Of a stretch of DNA of 64,000 bases, positions 26,732 to 35,119 are shown in pieces. The stretch comes from Synechococcus sp. CS-1329. GTDB lineage: Bacteria; Cyanobacteriota; Cyanobacteriia; PCC-6307; Cyanobiaceae. Position 1 is the first letter of the stretch, and each line of letters begins with the position of its first letter. The position numbers and the translations under genes are program-made. Location: contig NZ_JAHLYS010000033.1 in NCBI RefSeq assembly GCF_025128055.1, positions 1 through 64,000 on the forward strand. The letters run 5' to 3'. A model generated the notes under the pieces. The model searched no databases, was not told the origin of the DNA, and saw nothing but the letters and a program-made list of their open reading frames with translations.

Positions 26732-27574
26732 ATGGCCACTCCCCTGGTTGAGGCTCAGGCCGGTGACACCTACGTGCTCGGCACCGCCGCCGCCGAGGAA
26801 CAGCGCCTGGGGGTTCAGCACAAGCTCTGGCTCCCCTTCGCCGAGGACGCCTGGCGCAGGGCCGGCCTGAGCACCGGTCAGCGGGTCCTCGACCTCGGGG
26901 CCGGCCCCGGTTTCGTCAGCCTGGAGCTCGCCCGGCAGGTGGGACCAGGCGGCCGGGTGCTGGGGCTGGAGCTCAGTCCCGCCTATGGGGAAACCGCCCG
27001 CCGCTCGGCGGCCGACGCGGGCCTGAGCCAGCTGGAGGTCCGCACCCACGACCTCTGCTGTGATCCGCTGCCGGCGGAGACTTTTGACCTGATCTGGTGC
27101 CGCTGGGTGGCGATGTTCCTGCCGGCGCTCGAGCCCCTGCTCGACCAGCTCGCCGCCCGCCTGCAGCCCGGAGCGCAGCTGCTGATCCACGAATACGTTC
27201 ACTGGAGCACCTTCGCGCTCCATCCCCGCGGCGAGGCGGTCCGTCGCTTCGCTGCCGCGGTGCTCGCGAGTTTCGCTGCCGCCGGCGGTGATCCCGATGT
27301 GAACCGCCGCCTGCCATCGCTGCTGGCGGCGCGGGGTTTCCGCATCGAGGCCCTCAGGCCCCTGTCACTGCTGGGCCGCCCCGGAGACGCCGTGGCCAGC
27401 TGGCTGGAGAGCTTTGTGGTGATCTACGGCGAGGAACTGATCCGGCAGGGGCTCTGGACGGAGGAGGAGGCCGCTGCCGTCGCCGCCGAGATCGCCGCCG
27501 CCGGTCAGGATCCCGGCGCCTACTGGATGGCCCCCACGGTGCTGGAGCTACAGGCGACACGATGGGACCCCTGA
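26732..27574 (+). CDS. Class I SAM-dependent methyltransferase
   Basis: 280 residues with motif I VLDLGAGPGFVSLELARQ (near residue 55), motif II GGRVLGLELS, a post-motif FDLIWCRWVAMFL and LQPGAQLLIHEYVHW. It belongs to the broad Methyltransf_25-type group; the substrate is unknown. The gene is 24 bases after a small acidic gene and 6 bases before an SDR gene, so these are probably one transcript. Confidence 0.8.
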   Translation: MATPLVEAQAGDTYVLGTAAAEEQRLGVQHKLWLPFAEDAWRRAGLSTGQRVLDLGAGPGFVSLELARQVGPGGRVLGLELSPAYGETARRSAADAGLSQLEVRTHDLCCDPLPAETFDLIWCRWVAMFLPALEPLLDQLAARLQPGAQLLIHEYVHWSTFALHPRGEAVRRFAAAVLASFAAAGGDPDVNRRLPSLLAARGFRIEALRPLSLLGRPGDAVASWLESFVVIYGEELIRQGLWTEEEAAAVAAEIAAAGQDPGAYWMAPTVLELQATRWDP

Positions 27575-27580
27575 TCCGAC

Positions 27581-28522
27581 ATGCGCCCCAAGCCGATGCC
27601 CTGGACCACCGCCTCCATTCCTGATCAGACCGGCCGGATCGCCCTGATCACCGGAGCCAACAGCGGGCTTGGCCTCGAGTCGGCCAGAGCCCTGGCCGCC
27701 CGGGGCGCCACCGTGGTGCTGGCCTGCCGCTCCCGCCGCCGGGGGGAGGAGGCCCGCGCCGAGCTGCTGCCCATCGCGGCGGCGGGCCTGGAGGTGCTCG
27801 AGCTCGACCTGGCGGATCTGGCCAGCGTGCGCGCCGGGGCCCACTGGATGCAGGAGCAGTACGGCCGCCTCGATCTGCTGCTCAACAACGCCGGTGTGAT
27901 GGGCCCGCCGCGGCAGCTCAGCCGCGATGGCTTCGAGCTGCAGTTCGGCACCAACCACCTGGGCCATTTCGCCCTCACCACAGCGCTGCTGCCCCTGATG
28001 GAGGGACGCGCCGACGCCCGGGTGGTGACGGTGACCTCCGGCGCCCAGTACTTCGGCAAGCTGGCCTTCGACGACCTGCAGGCGGAGCGGCGCTACGACC
28101 GCTGGGCGGCCTACAGCCAGAGCAAGCTGGCCAATGTGACCTTTGCCCTTGAGCTGCAGCAACGGCTGGCGGCAGCCGGCAGCACGGTGTCATCGCTGGC
28201 GGCCCACCCCGGGCTGGCGCGCACCAACCTGCAGCCCGCCTCGGTGGCCTCGAGCGGCTCGCGCTTCGAGAGCCTGGCCTACCGGCTGATGGACCCCCTC
28301 TTCCAGAGCGCCGCCATGGGGGCCCTGCCGCAGCTCTATGCCGCCACCGCCCCCGAAGCCCGCGGCGGAGAGCACTACGGGCCCGACCAATGGGGGGGCA
28401 TGCGCGGTGGGCCCACCCAGGTGCGCATCGCCCCAGCCGCCCTCGATCCCCAGATCCGCCAGCAGCTCTGGGAGGTGAGTGAGCAACTGGTGGGCCAGGC
28501 CCTCCCTGCCAAGGCCCCATGA
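27581..28522 (+). CDS. Short-chain dehydrogenase/reductase
   Basis: 313 residues with the NAD(P)-binding TGANSGLG motif (about residues 23-30), the LLNNAGVMG segment, and the catalytic YxxxK in AYSQSKLANVTF preceded by the active-site TSG. The layout and length match the retinol-dehydrogenase/WW-domain-oxidoreductase-like classical SDRs common in cyanobacteria. The substrate is unknown. The stop overlaps the next gene's ATG (ATGA). Confidence 0.88.
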   Translation: MRPKPMPWTTASIPDQTGRIALITGANSGLGLESARALAARGATVVLACRSRRRGEEARAELLPIAAAGLEVLELDLADLASVRAGAHWMQEQYGRLDLLLNNAGVMGPPRQLSRDGFELQFGTNHLGHFALTTALLPLMEGRADARVVTVTSGAQYFGKLAFDDLQAERRYDRWAAYSQSKLANVTFALELQQRLAAAGSTVSSLAAHPGLARTNLQPASVASSGSRFESLAYRLMDPLFQSAAMGALPQLYAATAPEARGGEHYGPDQWGGMRGGPTQVRIAPAALDPQIRQQLWEVSEQLVGQALPAKAP

Positions 28523-29772
28523 GTGCCAGGCCGGCCAGAACCCTCGCAGCCCTGGCGGCCCTCCTGCTCAGCGGCGGCTGCCACGGCTGGGGCGTCAACG
28601 AAAGCCTCTTTCTTTATGTGGAGACCGACTCCACCCAAACCCGGAGGGTGGAGCTGGGCGACAGCCAGCAGCGGGCACGCAAGCTGATTGAGGAGTTCCG
28701 CCAGGTGAATCCAGGCGTGAGCATCCACGTCCGCCACCTCCCCAGTGATGCGTTTCTGAGCTCCACCGCCTTCCGCACCTCCCGGGGGCTGGGCCCCGAC
28801 CTGATGGTGACACGGGTGGTGACGGCCCTCCGTCTGAATCAGCAGGAGCTGAGCGAATCCGTTGAGCTGAATTCAGCGCAGCTGAAGGAGATCGACCCGC
28901 GCTTCCTCGAGGATTTCCGGGTGGGCGGCAAGCTGCTGGCCGTGCCGCTGCTGGCCCAGCCGGACGTGGCCTGCTACGACCGCCGGCTTGTGCCCACACC
29001 GCCGAGCGATCTCGATGGCCTGATCGGCCTCAGCGCCAAGGGCCTGAAGGTGGGCCTGCCCCTGCGGCTCACGGATCTCTACTGGACCAGCAGCGCGCTC
29101 CAGGCCCAAGGAGCTGTCAAGCGCCTGCTGGAAACGCCGATCAGCGCCAGCGGATCCCTGCCGATCAACCCGGCCGATCGCCAGGACCTGCTGCGCTGGC
29201 TGAACTGGCTCAACAACGTCAATCTGCAGCAGAACGTGGAGTTCTCCGATGATCCGCTCGACCTGGTGGAGAGGATGGAGCAGGGCAAGCTCGGCTGGAT
29301 CAGCTGCAACAGTGTCTGGCTGGATCGGCTCGGCAAGACCCTGGGGCCATCGCTGGGGGTGTCACAGCTGCCGGGTCGCGACGGCAAGCCGGCCCAGGGC
29401 CTCACCCGGCTGAAGGTCTGGAGTTTCGGGCGGCACTCCACCCCCCGGCAACGGCAGCTGGCTGAGGAGTTCGTTCTGTTCACACTCAACCAGCTCAACC
29501 AGAAACGGCTGATGCTGGCCGCCCCAGGCAATCTGCCGGTGAACCGCGACGTGCTCATTCCCAGCAAGAGCTCCAGCCTGTTCGCCGCCCTCGCGGGCAG
29601 CCTCGATCGCGCCGAGCTGATGAGCTTCAAGGATCCCGAACGGATCGAAATCCGTCTGGCCTGGATCGACGACGTGCTGGAGCGCGCGATTGTGAACGCC
29701 GAAGCACCCGCTGAGGTGATGCGCACACTCCAGGCGGGACCAGCCGCGACGCCGCGCAGCAACAAGCCCTGA
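28519..29772 (+). CDS. Solute-binding lipoprotein of an ABC-type uptake system (orphan)
   Basis: 417 residues. The N-terminus has a signal peptide with lipobox LLSGGC, so it should be anchored outside the plasma membrane. The remainder has the type-2 periplasmic-binding-protein pattern (KLIEEFRQVNPGVSIHVRHLPSDAF, LAVPLLAQPDVACYDRRLV, FVLFTLNQLNQKRLMLAAPGNLPVNRDV), as in carbohydrate-binding components. No permease or ATPase genes are nearby, so its transporter is elsewhere or it acts as a sensor. It is coupled by ATGA overlap to the SDR and followed by an MscS-type channel. Confidence 0.78.
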   Translation: MSARPARTLAALAALLLSGGCHGWGVNESLFLYVETDSTQTRRVELGDSQQRARKLIEEFRQVNPGVSIHVRHLPSDAFLSSTAFRTSRGLGPDLMVTRVVTALRLNQQELSESVELNSAQLKEIDPRFLEDFRVGGKLLAVPLLAQPDVACYDRRLVPTPPSDLDGLIGLSAKGLKVGLPLRLTDLYWTSSALQAQGAVKRLLETPISASGSLPINPADRQDLLRWLNWLNNVNLQQNVEFSDDPLDLVERMEQGKLGWISCNSVWLDRLGKTLGPSLGVSQLPGRDGKPAQGLTRLKVWSFGRHSTPRQRQLAEEFVLFTLNQLNQKRLMLAAPGNLPVNRDVLIPSKSSSLFAALAGSLDRAELMSFKDPERIEIRLAWIDDVLERAIVNAEAPAEVMRTLQAGPAATPRSNKP

Positions 29773-29796
29773 CCTTCACCGTCCAGCCGAGCGTCA

Positions 29797-31041
29797 ATGC
29801 GCCTCTTCCTCTACGAGATCTCCGGCTGGATGGGCTACGTGGCCCGGCCCCAGGTGCTGGTCCAGGTGCTGATCGGGGTGCTGCTCTATGGCAGCTACGC
29901 CATCTGGATCCGCCCGCGGCTGCTGGGACGCGGCCACCGCCTGGAATTCCTCGGCAGCCTCGGCCTGCTGCTGGCCCTGCGGCTCAGTGCGGTGCTGCTG
30001 GGCTGGCTGGGATTCCACAACGGCCTGGCCCACTACGTGGCTCAGCTGTTCGGCCTCTGGCTGGTGCTGGCCCTGGTGCGGCTGATCTCCCGGCGGTGGT
30101 ACAGCAAAGACGCGGTTGAGCGCTTCTACCGCCAGCTGGTGCGCCCCCTGGCGGCCCTGGTGGTGGTGGGGTCGTTGATCAACCAGCTGGATTCCCTCAT
30201 CGATGTGGGCCAGATCCCGCTGATCACCCTGTTCGGTGAACCGCTCACCGCCAGTGGGATCTTCTTGATCCTGACCATTCCCTATTTCCTGGTGGTGGTG
30301 TCGGGCTATGGGGTGGTGCTGGTGGGCGGGCTGCTGCAGCGGCTGCTGGGCTTCACCAACGGCACCCGCGTGGCGGTGGAACTGGTGAGCCGCTACCTGG
30401 TGATCGCCATGGGATCGCTATGGGTGCTCAAGCGCATCGGCCTGAACACCACCGCGATCGCGGCGGTGGCAGGGGGCCTCTCGGTGGGGCTGGGCTTCGG
30501 CGTCAAGGAGGTGTTCTCCAACTTCGTCAGCGGCCTCTGGCTGCTGTTTGAGGGATCGGTGCGTCCTGGCGAGATCCTGTTCATCGATGGCGACCCCTGC
30601 GAGGTGCGCAGCCTCGGCCTGCGGGCGGCGGTGCTCTGGCGCGACCGCGACAACGCCGAACTGGTGATTCCCAACCAGGACTTCTTCACCACCACCACCA
30701 CCACCTACACCGGCTCCGACCGCCTGCGCCGCAGCCAGGTGGAGGTGTCAGCCGCCTACCGCCACGACCCGGACGTGGTGATCCGCCTGCTGGAGTCGGT
30801 GGCGCGCTCCTCGGCGCGGGTGATGTTGCAGCCCCCACCCACAGCCCTGCTGCTGAGCTACGGCGATTCCGGCATCAACTATGCGCTGCGCTTCTGGATC
30901 GAGGACCCCATGAACAACGCCGGCATCAAAAGCGAGGTGAGCCGCGCCATCTGGCACCGCTTCAGCGCGGAGGGCATCGAGATTCCCTTCCCACAGCGGG
31001 TGGTGTCCATGCTGGATCCGGCGTTGGAAGGAGAGGGCTGA
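29797..31041 (+). CDS. MscS-type small-conductance mechanosensitive channel
   Basis: 414 residues with four to five N-terminal membrane helices, then the pore helix TTAIAAVAGGLSVGLGFGVKEVFSNFVSGLWLLFEGSVRPGE, followed by the beta domain (IDGDPCEVRSLGLRAAVLWRDRDNAELVIPNQDFFTTTTTTY) and the alpha/beta C-terminal domain. These are the full MscS signatures. It releases osmolytes on membrane tension and may also signal with the adjacent binding lipoprotein. The gene converges on mazF with an 8-base gap. Confidence 0.9.
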   Translation: MRLFLYEISGWMGYVARPQVLVQVLIGVLLYGSYAIWIRPRLLGRGHRLEFLGSLGLLLALRLSAVLLGWLGFHNGLAHYVAQLFGLWLVLALVRLISRRWYSKDAVERFYRQLVRPLAALVVVGSLINQLDSLIDVGQIPLITLFGEPLTASGIFLILTIPYFLVVVSGYGVVLVGGLLQRLLGFTNGTRVAVELVSRYLVIAMGSLWVLKRIGLNTTAIAAVAGGLSVGLGFGVKEVFSNFVSGLWLLFEGSVRPGEILFIDGDPCEVRSLGLRAAVLWRDRDNAELVIPNQDFFTTTTTTYTGSDRLRRSQVEVSAAYRHDPDVVIRLLESVARSSARVMLQPPPTALLLSYGDSGINYALRFWIEDPMNNAGIKSEVSRAIWHRFSAEGIEIPFPQRVVSMLDPALEGEG

Positions 31042-31049
31042 GGCGCACC

Positions 31050-31379
31050 TCAGCGGGCCAGGCCCAGGAACACCAGCAGCGATCGGTTGAGGCGCAGCAG
31101 GTCAGCGTCGGAGAGCTGACCGATCTTCTGGCCAAGGCGGCTCCTGGGCACGGTCATCAGCTTGTCCACCATCAGACGGCTGGTGCTGCGGAGACCGTTC
31201 GCCGCCGTCGGCTCCACCTGGATGCGGAGGATCGGGGCGTCGATCGGCTCACTGGTAAGAGGACACAGCGCAATCGAAAGCGTTTCCGCAAAGCCGTCCT
31301 CCTGGATGATCACGGCTGGACGGGGTTTGCTCGCGTAGCCAGGACCACCGGCCATGGTCCAGATCTCTCCTCGCTTCAC
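31050..31379 (-). CDS. mazF: MazF/PemK-type toxin (mRNA interferase)
   Basis: 109 residues from a GTG start: KRGEIWTMAGGPGYASKPRPAVIIQ, then ITLCPLTSE-like SIALCPLTSEP and STSRLMVDKLMTVPRSRLGQKIG. These are the PemK/MazF core strands with the RPAVIIQ and DKLMTVPR motifs that form the RNA-cleaving surface. It would cut mRNA when the antitoxin is lost. The GTGA overlap with the upstream antitoxin is the standard toxin-antitoxin arrangement. Confidence 0.88.
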   Translation of the reverse strand: MKRGEIWTMAGGPGYASKPRPAVIIQEDGFAETLSIALCPLTSEPIDAPILRIQVEPTAANGLRSTSRLMVDKLMTVPRSRLGQKIGQLSDADLLRLNRSLLVFLGLAR

Positions 31380-31639
31380 TGGCTGTACTCATCGTCCGGC
31401 CACTCGACCACCGAATCAATGAAGGCCTGGATCTCGGCCTCTTCAGGGCTCTGGGCCACCAAACGCGACTGCCGCCGCGCCTCGGCCTCGAACCCAGGCG
31501 CATGCACATCCGGCACCCAGATCTGGATCGGCCGCATCCCCTGGGCCCGCAACCGCTGGCGGTGCTCCCGAACCTTGCGGCGGGTGGCGGCGCGGCGTGC
31601 CTCCAGGGGGTCTGCGCCCGGGCTTGGTTCTGCTGTCAT
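31376..31639 (-). CDS. MazE-like antitoxin (DUF3018 family)
   Basis: 87 residues from the ATG at 31639. The DUF3018 signature RRKVREHRQRLRAQGMRPIQIWVPD followed by APGFEAEARRQSRLVAQS is complete, and the acidic tail VEWPDDEYSQ would bind MazF. A GGAG site lies five bases upstream of this ATG; an in-frame ATG at 31654 is an alternative start. The antitoxin precedes the toxin with a four-base overlap, and the palindrome at 31657-31666 is a likely self-repression site. Confidence 0.85.
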   Translation of the reverse strand: MTAEPSPGADPLEARRAATRRKVREHRQRLRAQGMRPIQIWVPDVHAPGFEAEARRQSRLVAQSPEEAEIQAFIDSVVEWPDDEYSQ

Positions 31640-31656
31640 CGCCGCTCCACCCATGG

Positions 31657-31666
31657 TTACATGTAA
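31657..31666. promoter_or_regulatory. Palindromic operator and possible promoter of the mazEF pair
   Basis: TTACATGTAA is a perfect ten-base palindrome just upstream of the antitoxin gene. On the minus strand it is immediately preceded by TAAAAT, a good -10 hexamer, so a bound MazE-type dimer would cover the transcription start. The -35 region is weak. Confidence 0.45.
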
Positions 31667-31861
31667 TTTTAGGCGATGCTGGCAGGGTGGCCGACTGCCC
31701 AGGGCTACGACCTCAGCTTCAACCGCACCAAGCAGTTGGTGCACGAGGAGGCGGAGCACCGGCCGCCATTGGAAGACCTAAGAAAACCCCAGAAAACCCA
31801 GGCGATTCACGCGGGAATGGGGCTGTAAAGCAAGATCAGCACTGGGTTGAGGGCGGCAAGC

Positions 31862-32127
31862 AGCTCGGGTTCACTGATGACGAGCAGACCACGGCCAAGA
31901 AGCGCACCAAGCGTGAGAAGTTTCTGACTGAGATGGAGAAGGTGGTTCCTTGACAGGCGCTGATCCTGGCTTTCCGTCACCTGCTGGAGAAGCACAACCA
32001 GGGAGAGCAGATCTTTGAGACGGTGAAAGCCCATCTCAAGAAGCTGGGCCTGGCGATGAAGCAGGGGACAATCATTGGTGCCACCTCGATCGCCGCACCA
32101 AGTTCCACCAAGAACAAAGCTGGGTAA
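31862..32127 (+). mobile_element. IS5-family transposase remnant with internal deletion
   Basis: In one frame the DNA reads FTDDEQTTAKKRTKREKFLTEMEKVVP, then a TGA at 31951-31953 in place of the usual Trp, then QALILAFRHLLEKH, GEQIFETVKAHLKKLGLAM and SIAAPSSTKNKAG before a TAA. These pieces are the N-terminus and the middle of IS5-group transposases. About 70 residues normally found between VVPWxAL and FRHLLEKH are missing, and the DDE catalytic C-terminal half is absent. It is dead. Confidence 0.75.
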
Positions 32128-32650
32128 AGAGCACGGGTTCTGTGGACCCCATAAGCGTACGGTCCGTTTCAGGAGGTTCAAGCGAACTCGGCCGCGACCA
32201 GCAGCCTGGAAACACTGTCAATTGGCTGCATGGATGCAACTCCCTGCCCTAAGCGAGTGGTGTCTTCGCCAACGCAGATCCTTGAACAGCTGGAGCGGCC
32301 CTCCTGAACAGGGGCACGAGCAGTGGTGGGCTGGCCGCCCATAGGTCACCAGCACGCCACCGACGCGGAGCATCAACGACTACCGACAGCCTGAGCACTG
32401 TCATCAGCTGAAGCAACAGCAACAATGAGCAACAGAGCGAGACGGCCAGACCACATCAAAAGTAGCAACAGATACCCGCCGTATCGAAGGGAACAGGAAG
32501 AATGCATTGGGCGCTTTTGATGCCACGAAGCAATAAGAAAAAGATATCGAGAATTGCATAATTCAAGCTGAGTTCATCTTCTGTTTGCCAAATCAGGACA
32601 TTTTGTCCAGCCTTCAGCAAGCTTTTATTGCAAAAACTTCTGCCTTTCTC
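32128..32650. other. Long leader / intergenic region upstream of the cyn operon
   Basis: About 520 bases between the IS5 remnant and cynA. The left part to about 32400 shows no recognisable coding sequence and may be further transposon debris. The right part is more AT-rich and holds the NtcA-type box at 32462-32475. A TTG at 32585 extends the cynA frame by 22 codons, but no ribosome-binding site is clear. Confidence 0.5.
32462..32475 (+). promoter_or_regulatory. NtcA-type binding site upstream of cynABDS
   Basis: GTAGCAACAGATAC fits the cyanobacterial NtcA consensus GTA-N8-TAC exactly. NtcA is the CRP-family activator of nitrogen-scavenging genes when 2-oxoglutarate is high. A clear TAN3T -10 box about 22 bases downstream was not seen; AATGCAT near 32501 is the best candidate. 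The position, 189 bases before the likely cynA start and in front of a cyanate operon, makes the site functionally sensible. Confidence 0.65.
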
Positions 32651-34264
32651 ATGCCATCAATTCCCGCAACACTGTCCGGTCAGGCCTCGATCGAGCGGCT
32701 CCTTGGACAGACAGCCAATTCGGCCTGTACTTGCACAGATTGCATCCAAGGACTGGCCTCCCATGAATCATTTCTGACGGATTTTCCTGAGGATCCCGAA
32801 ACCTTGATGGATGACTTCCATCGCATGGGACTGATCCGTCGAGAGGCCTATCCAATCGCGGAGAAGATCAGTCAGTCCGAACTTCGCGAGGTGCTCTTCT
32901 TTCGACATGCATCTCAGGGAAATCCAGAAAAGGAACAGCTCCTGCGCGCCCTGGCCAGCGAAGCCGGCGGCCTTGATCAAGCCTTTGCGGCGGCTTTCGG
33001 TCCCCAGGCAGGTCGCTTTTTCTCCCGTGTGAGTAGCAGCAGCCCGCTGGGGCGGCGCACGTTCATGAAAGGTCTCGCTGCAGGGGCAGCCTTGGTCACC
33101 CTGGCCAACTGCGGTGTACGGGATGACAGAGAAACCGACGGAGGAGCCCCGGTCGATCCCTCCAGCCTTGAGAAGAAAGACCTGAAGGTTGGATTCATTC
33201 CAATTACCTGTGCCACGCCAATCATCATGTCGGAGCCGTTGGGCTTCTACACCAAGCAAGGCCTGAATGTAAGTGTGGTGAAAATGCCGAGCTGGGGAGC
33301 TGTACGCGATTCAGCCATTGCAGGCGAACTCGACGCCTATCACATGCTCGCCCCCATGCCGATCGCCATGACCCTGGGCCTTGGCTCCACACCATTCAGT
33401 GTCAAGTTGGCGAGCATCGAGAACATCAACGGCCAGGCCATCACCGTTGCCAAACGCCACGCCGGCAAAGTCAGGGAAGCCAAGGACTTCAAAGGATTCG
33501 TCATCGGCGTGCCCTTCCCCTTCTCGATGCACAACCTGCTGCTGCGCTACTACCTGGCCAATGGCGGAGTGAACCCCGATACCGATGTTCAGATCCGCCC
33601 CGTACCGCCGCCGGACAGCATCGCCCAACTGGTGACTGGCGATCTCGATGCCATGTTGATGCCCGATCCATTCAACCAAAGGGCCGTCTACGAAGATGCG
33701 GGCTTCATTCTTCTGCTCACCAAGGATCTCTGGGATGGACATCCCTGCTGCGCCTTTGCTGCGGGAGAGCCCTGGATTCAAGAGCACCCCCAGACCTTCC
33801 GAGCCCTCAACAAATCAATCATCGAAGCCGCAAACTACGCCAGCAAAGCCGAAAATCGCAAGGAAATCGCTTCAGCCATCTCTGGGCGAGCCTTCCTGAA
33901 CCAGCCCACCGAAGTGGTTGAAGCCGTATTGACTGGCAAGTTCGAGAATGGGCTGGGGCAAAGCTTTGATGTCCCCGATCGCATCGATTTCAAGCCTTAT
34001 CCTTGGCAGAGCTTTTCCAACTGGATTCAGAGCCAGCTGGTGCGATGGGATCTCGGCAAGGCTGCCAGCATGATCCAAGCGGGTGATTTTGACACCAACA
34101 GTGCTTCCATCTTCCTCACAACTGAGGCCCAGGAACTGGAGAGGAGCATGGGCTTGAACCCACCAACTGAAACGTCCCGCGTCGAAACTCTCGCCTTTGA
34201 CACCTTCGATCCCCAGAGGCCCCTCGACTACGTCGAGGAACAGAGAAAGCGCGATGGCTTCTGA
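32651..34264 (+). CDS. cynA: Cyanate ABC transporter substrate-binding protein, with unusual N-terminal domain
   Basis: 537 residues from the ATG at 32651 (a TTG at 32585 would add 22). Residues about 170-530 are a NrtA/CmpA/CynA-type binding domain (LKVGFIPITCATPIIMSEPLGFYTKQGLNV, AYHMLAPMPIAMTLGLGS, DLDAMLMPDPFNQRAVY). A twin-arginine signal with lipobox-like LANC (RRTFMKGLAAGAALVTLANC) occurs only at about residue 135. Before it lies a 130-residue domain with the cysteine cluster CTCTDC (C26, C28, C31). A Tat signal that far from the N-terminus is abnormal. It is the first gene of the cynABDS operon, and cynS fixes the substrate as cyanate. Confidence 0.88.
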   Translation: MPSIPATLSGQASIERLLGQTANSACTCTDCIQGLASHESFLTDFPEDPETLMDDFHRMGLIRREAYPIAEKISQSELREVLFFRHASQGNPEKEQLLRALASEAGGLDQAFAAAFGPQAGRFFSRVSSSSPLGRRTFMKGLAAGAALVTLANCGVRDDRETDGGAPVDPSSLEKKDLKVGFIPITCATPIIMSEPLGFYTKQGLNVSVVKMPSWGAVRDSAIAGELDAYHMLAPMPIAMTLGLGSTPFSVKLASIENINGQAITVAKRHAGKVREAKDFKGFVIGVPFPFSMHNLLLRYYLANGGVNPDTDVQIRPVPPPDSIAQLVTGDLDAMLMPDPFNQRAVYEDAGFILLLTKDLWDGHPCCAFAAGEPWIQEHPQTFRALNKSIIEAANYASKAENRKEIASAISGRAFLNQPTEVVEAVLTGKFENGLGQSFDVPDRIDFKPYPWQSFSNWIQSQLVRWDLGKAASMIQAGDFDTNSASIFLTTEAQELERSMGLNPPTETSRVETLAFDTFDPQRPLDYVEEQRKRDGF

Positions 34265-34296
34265 TTGAACTGCACACTTCTCATGCTTCTGTCTCC

Positions 34297-35082
34297 ATGA
34301 CAAAGTCGTCCCTGAGCAAACCGATGGGCCTGCTTGTCTCCATCGTCAGTGTTGTGATCGCCTTGGTCGTCTGGCAGATTCTTGCCAAGCAAGGTCTGCT
34401 GGGCAAAAACTTCCCAGGATCCCTAGAAACCCTGAAAGAACTCCAATGGTGGCTCTCGGATCCCTTCTTCAACAACGGTCCCAATGATCTGGGAATCGGC
34501 ACTAATTTGCTGATTAGTTTACGCCGGGTGATGATCGGCTACAGCTTGTCCATCGTTGTCGCCGTCCCGCTCGGGCTCTTGATTGGGGTGTCCCGCCTGG
34601 CCAGCAGTTCCGCCAACCCCTTCATTCAGCTGCTGAAGCCGGTCTCGCCTTTGGCCTGGCTGCCAATCGGCCTTTTCGTCTTCAGGGATTCAGAGCTGAC
34701 CGGCATTTTTGTGATCTTCATTTCCAGTGTCTGGCCAACATTGATCAGCACATCCTTTGGCGTACAAACCATTAACCCCGATTACCTGCGGGTCTCCAGA
34801 TCCCTGGGTGCCAGCCAGCTGCGCACGATTACCAAAGTCGTGCTCCCCGCTGTCATGCCCAACATCCTGGCGGGCATGCGCATCTCGATGGGCATTGCCT
34901 GGCTGGTGATCGTTGCAGCCGAGATGCTGCTGGGCTCCGGCATTGGTTATTTTATCTGGAATGAATGGAACAATCTTTCACTTCCTAATATCTTCGTGGC
35001 AATCATCGTGATCGGCCTCACTGGCATTCTTCTTGATCAATTGATTGGAGCTTTGCAGAAGCGCTTTGATTATCAACTCTAA
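34297..35082 (+). CDS. cynB: Cyanate ABC transporter permease
   Basis: 261 residues with about six membrane helices and the NrtB/SsuC-type permease pattern: LLISLRRVMIGYSLSIVVAVPLG, KPVSPLAWLPIGLFVF, and the EAA cytoplasmic loop RVSRSLGASQLRTITKVVLPAVMPNILAGMRISMGIAW that docks on the ATPase. It moves cyanate across the plasma membrane with CynA and CynD. It lies 32 bases after cynA. Confidence 0.92.
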   Translation: MTKSSLSKPMGLLVSIVSVVIALVVWQILAKQGLLGKNFPGSLETLKELQWWLSDPFFNNGPNDLGIGTNLLISLRRVMIGYSLSIVVAVPLGLLIGVSRLASSSANPFIQLLKPVSPLAWLPIGLFVFRDSELTGIFVIFISSVWPTLISTSFGVQTINPDYLRVSRSLGASQLRTITKVVLPAVMPNILAGMRISMGIAWLVIVAAEMLLGSGIGYFIWNEWNNLSLPNIFVAIIVIGLTGILLDQLIGALQKRFDYQL

Positions 35083-35119
35083 CGTCCAAAGATCTACAGA
35101 ACCAGCCTTGCCTTATGTC

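Noticed and set aside
31675-31828. Plus-strand 51-residue frame containing GYDLSFNRTKQLVHEEAEHRP
   Set aside because: It runs from the mazE promoter into IS5 debris; no known domain, so not called as a gene.
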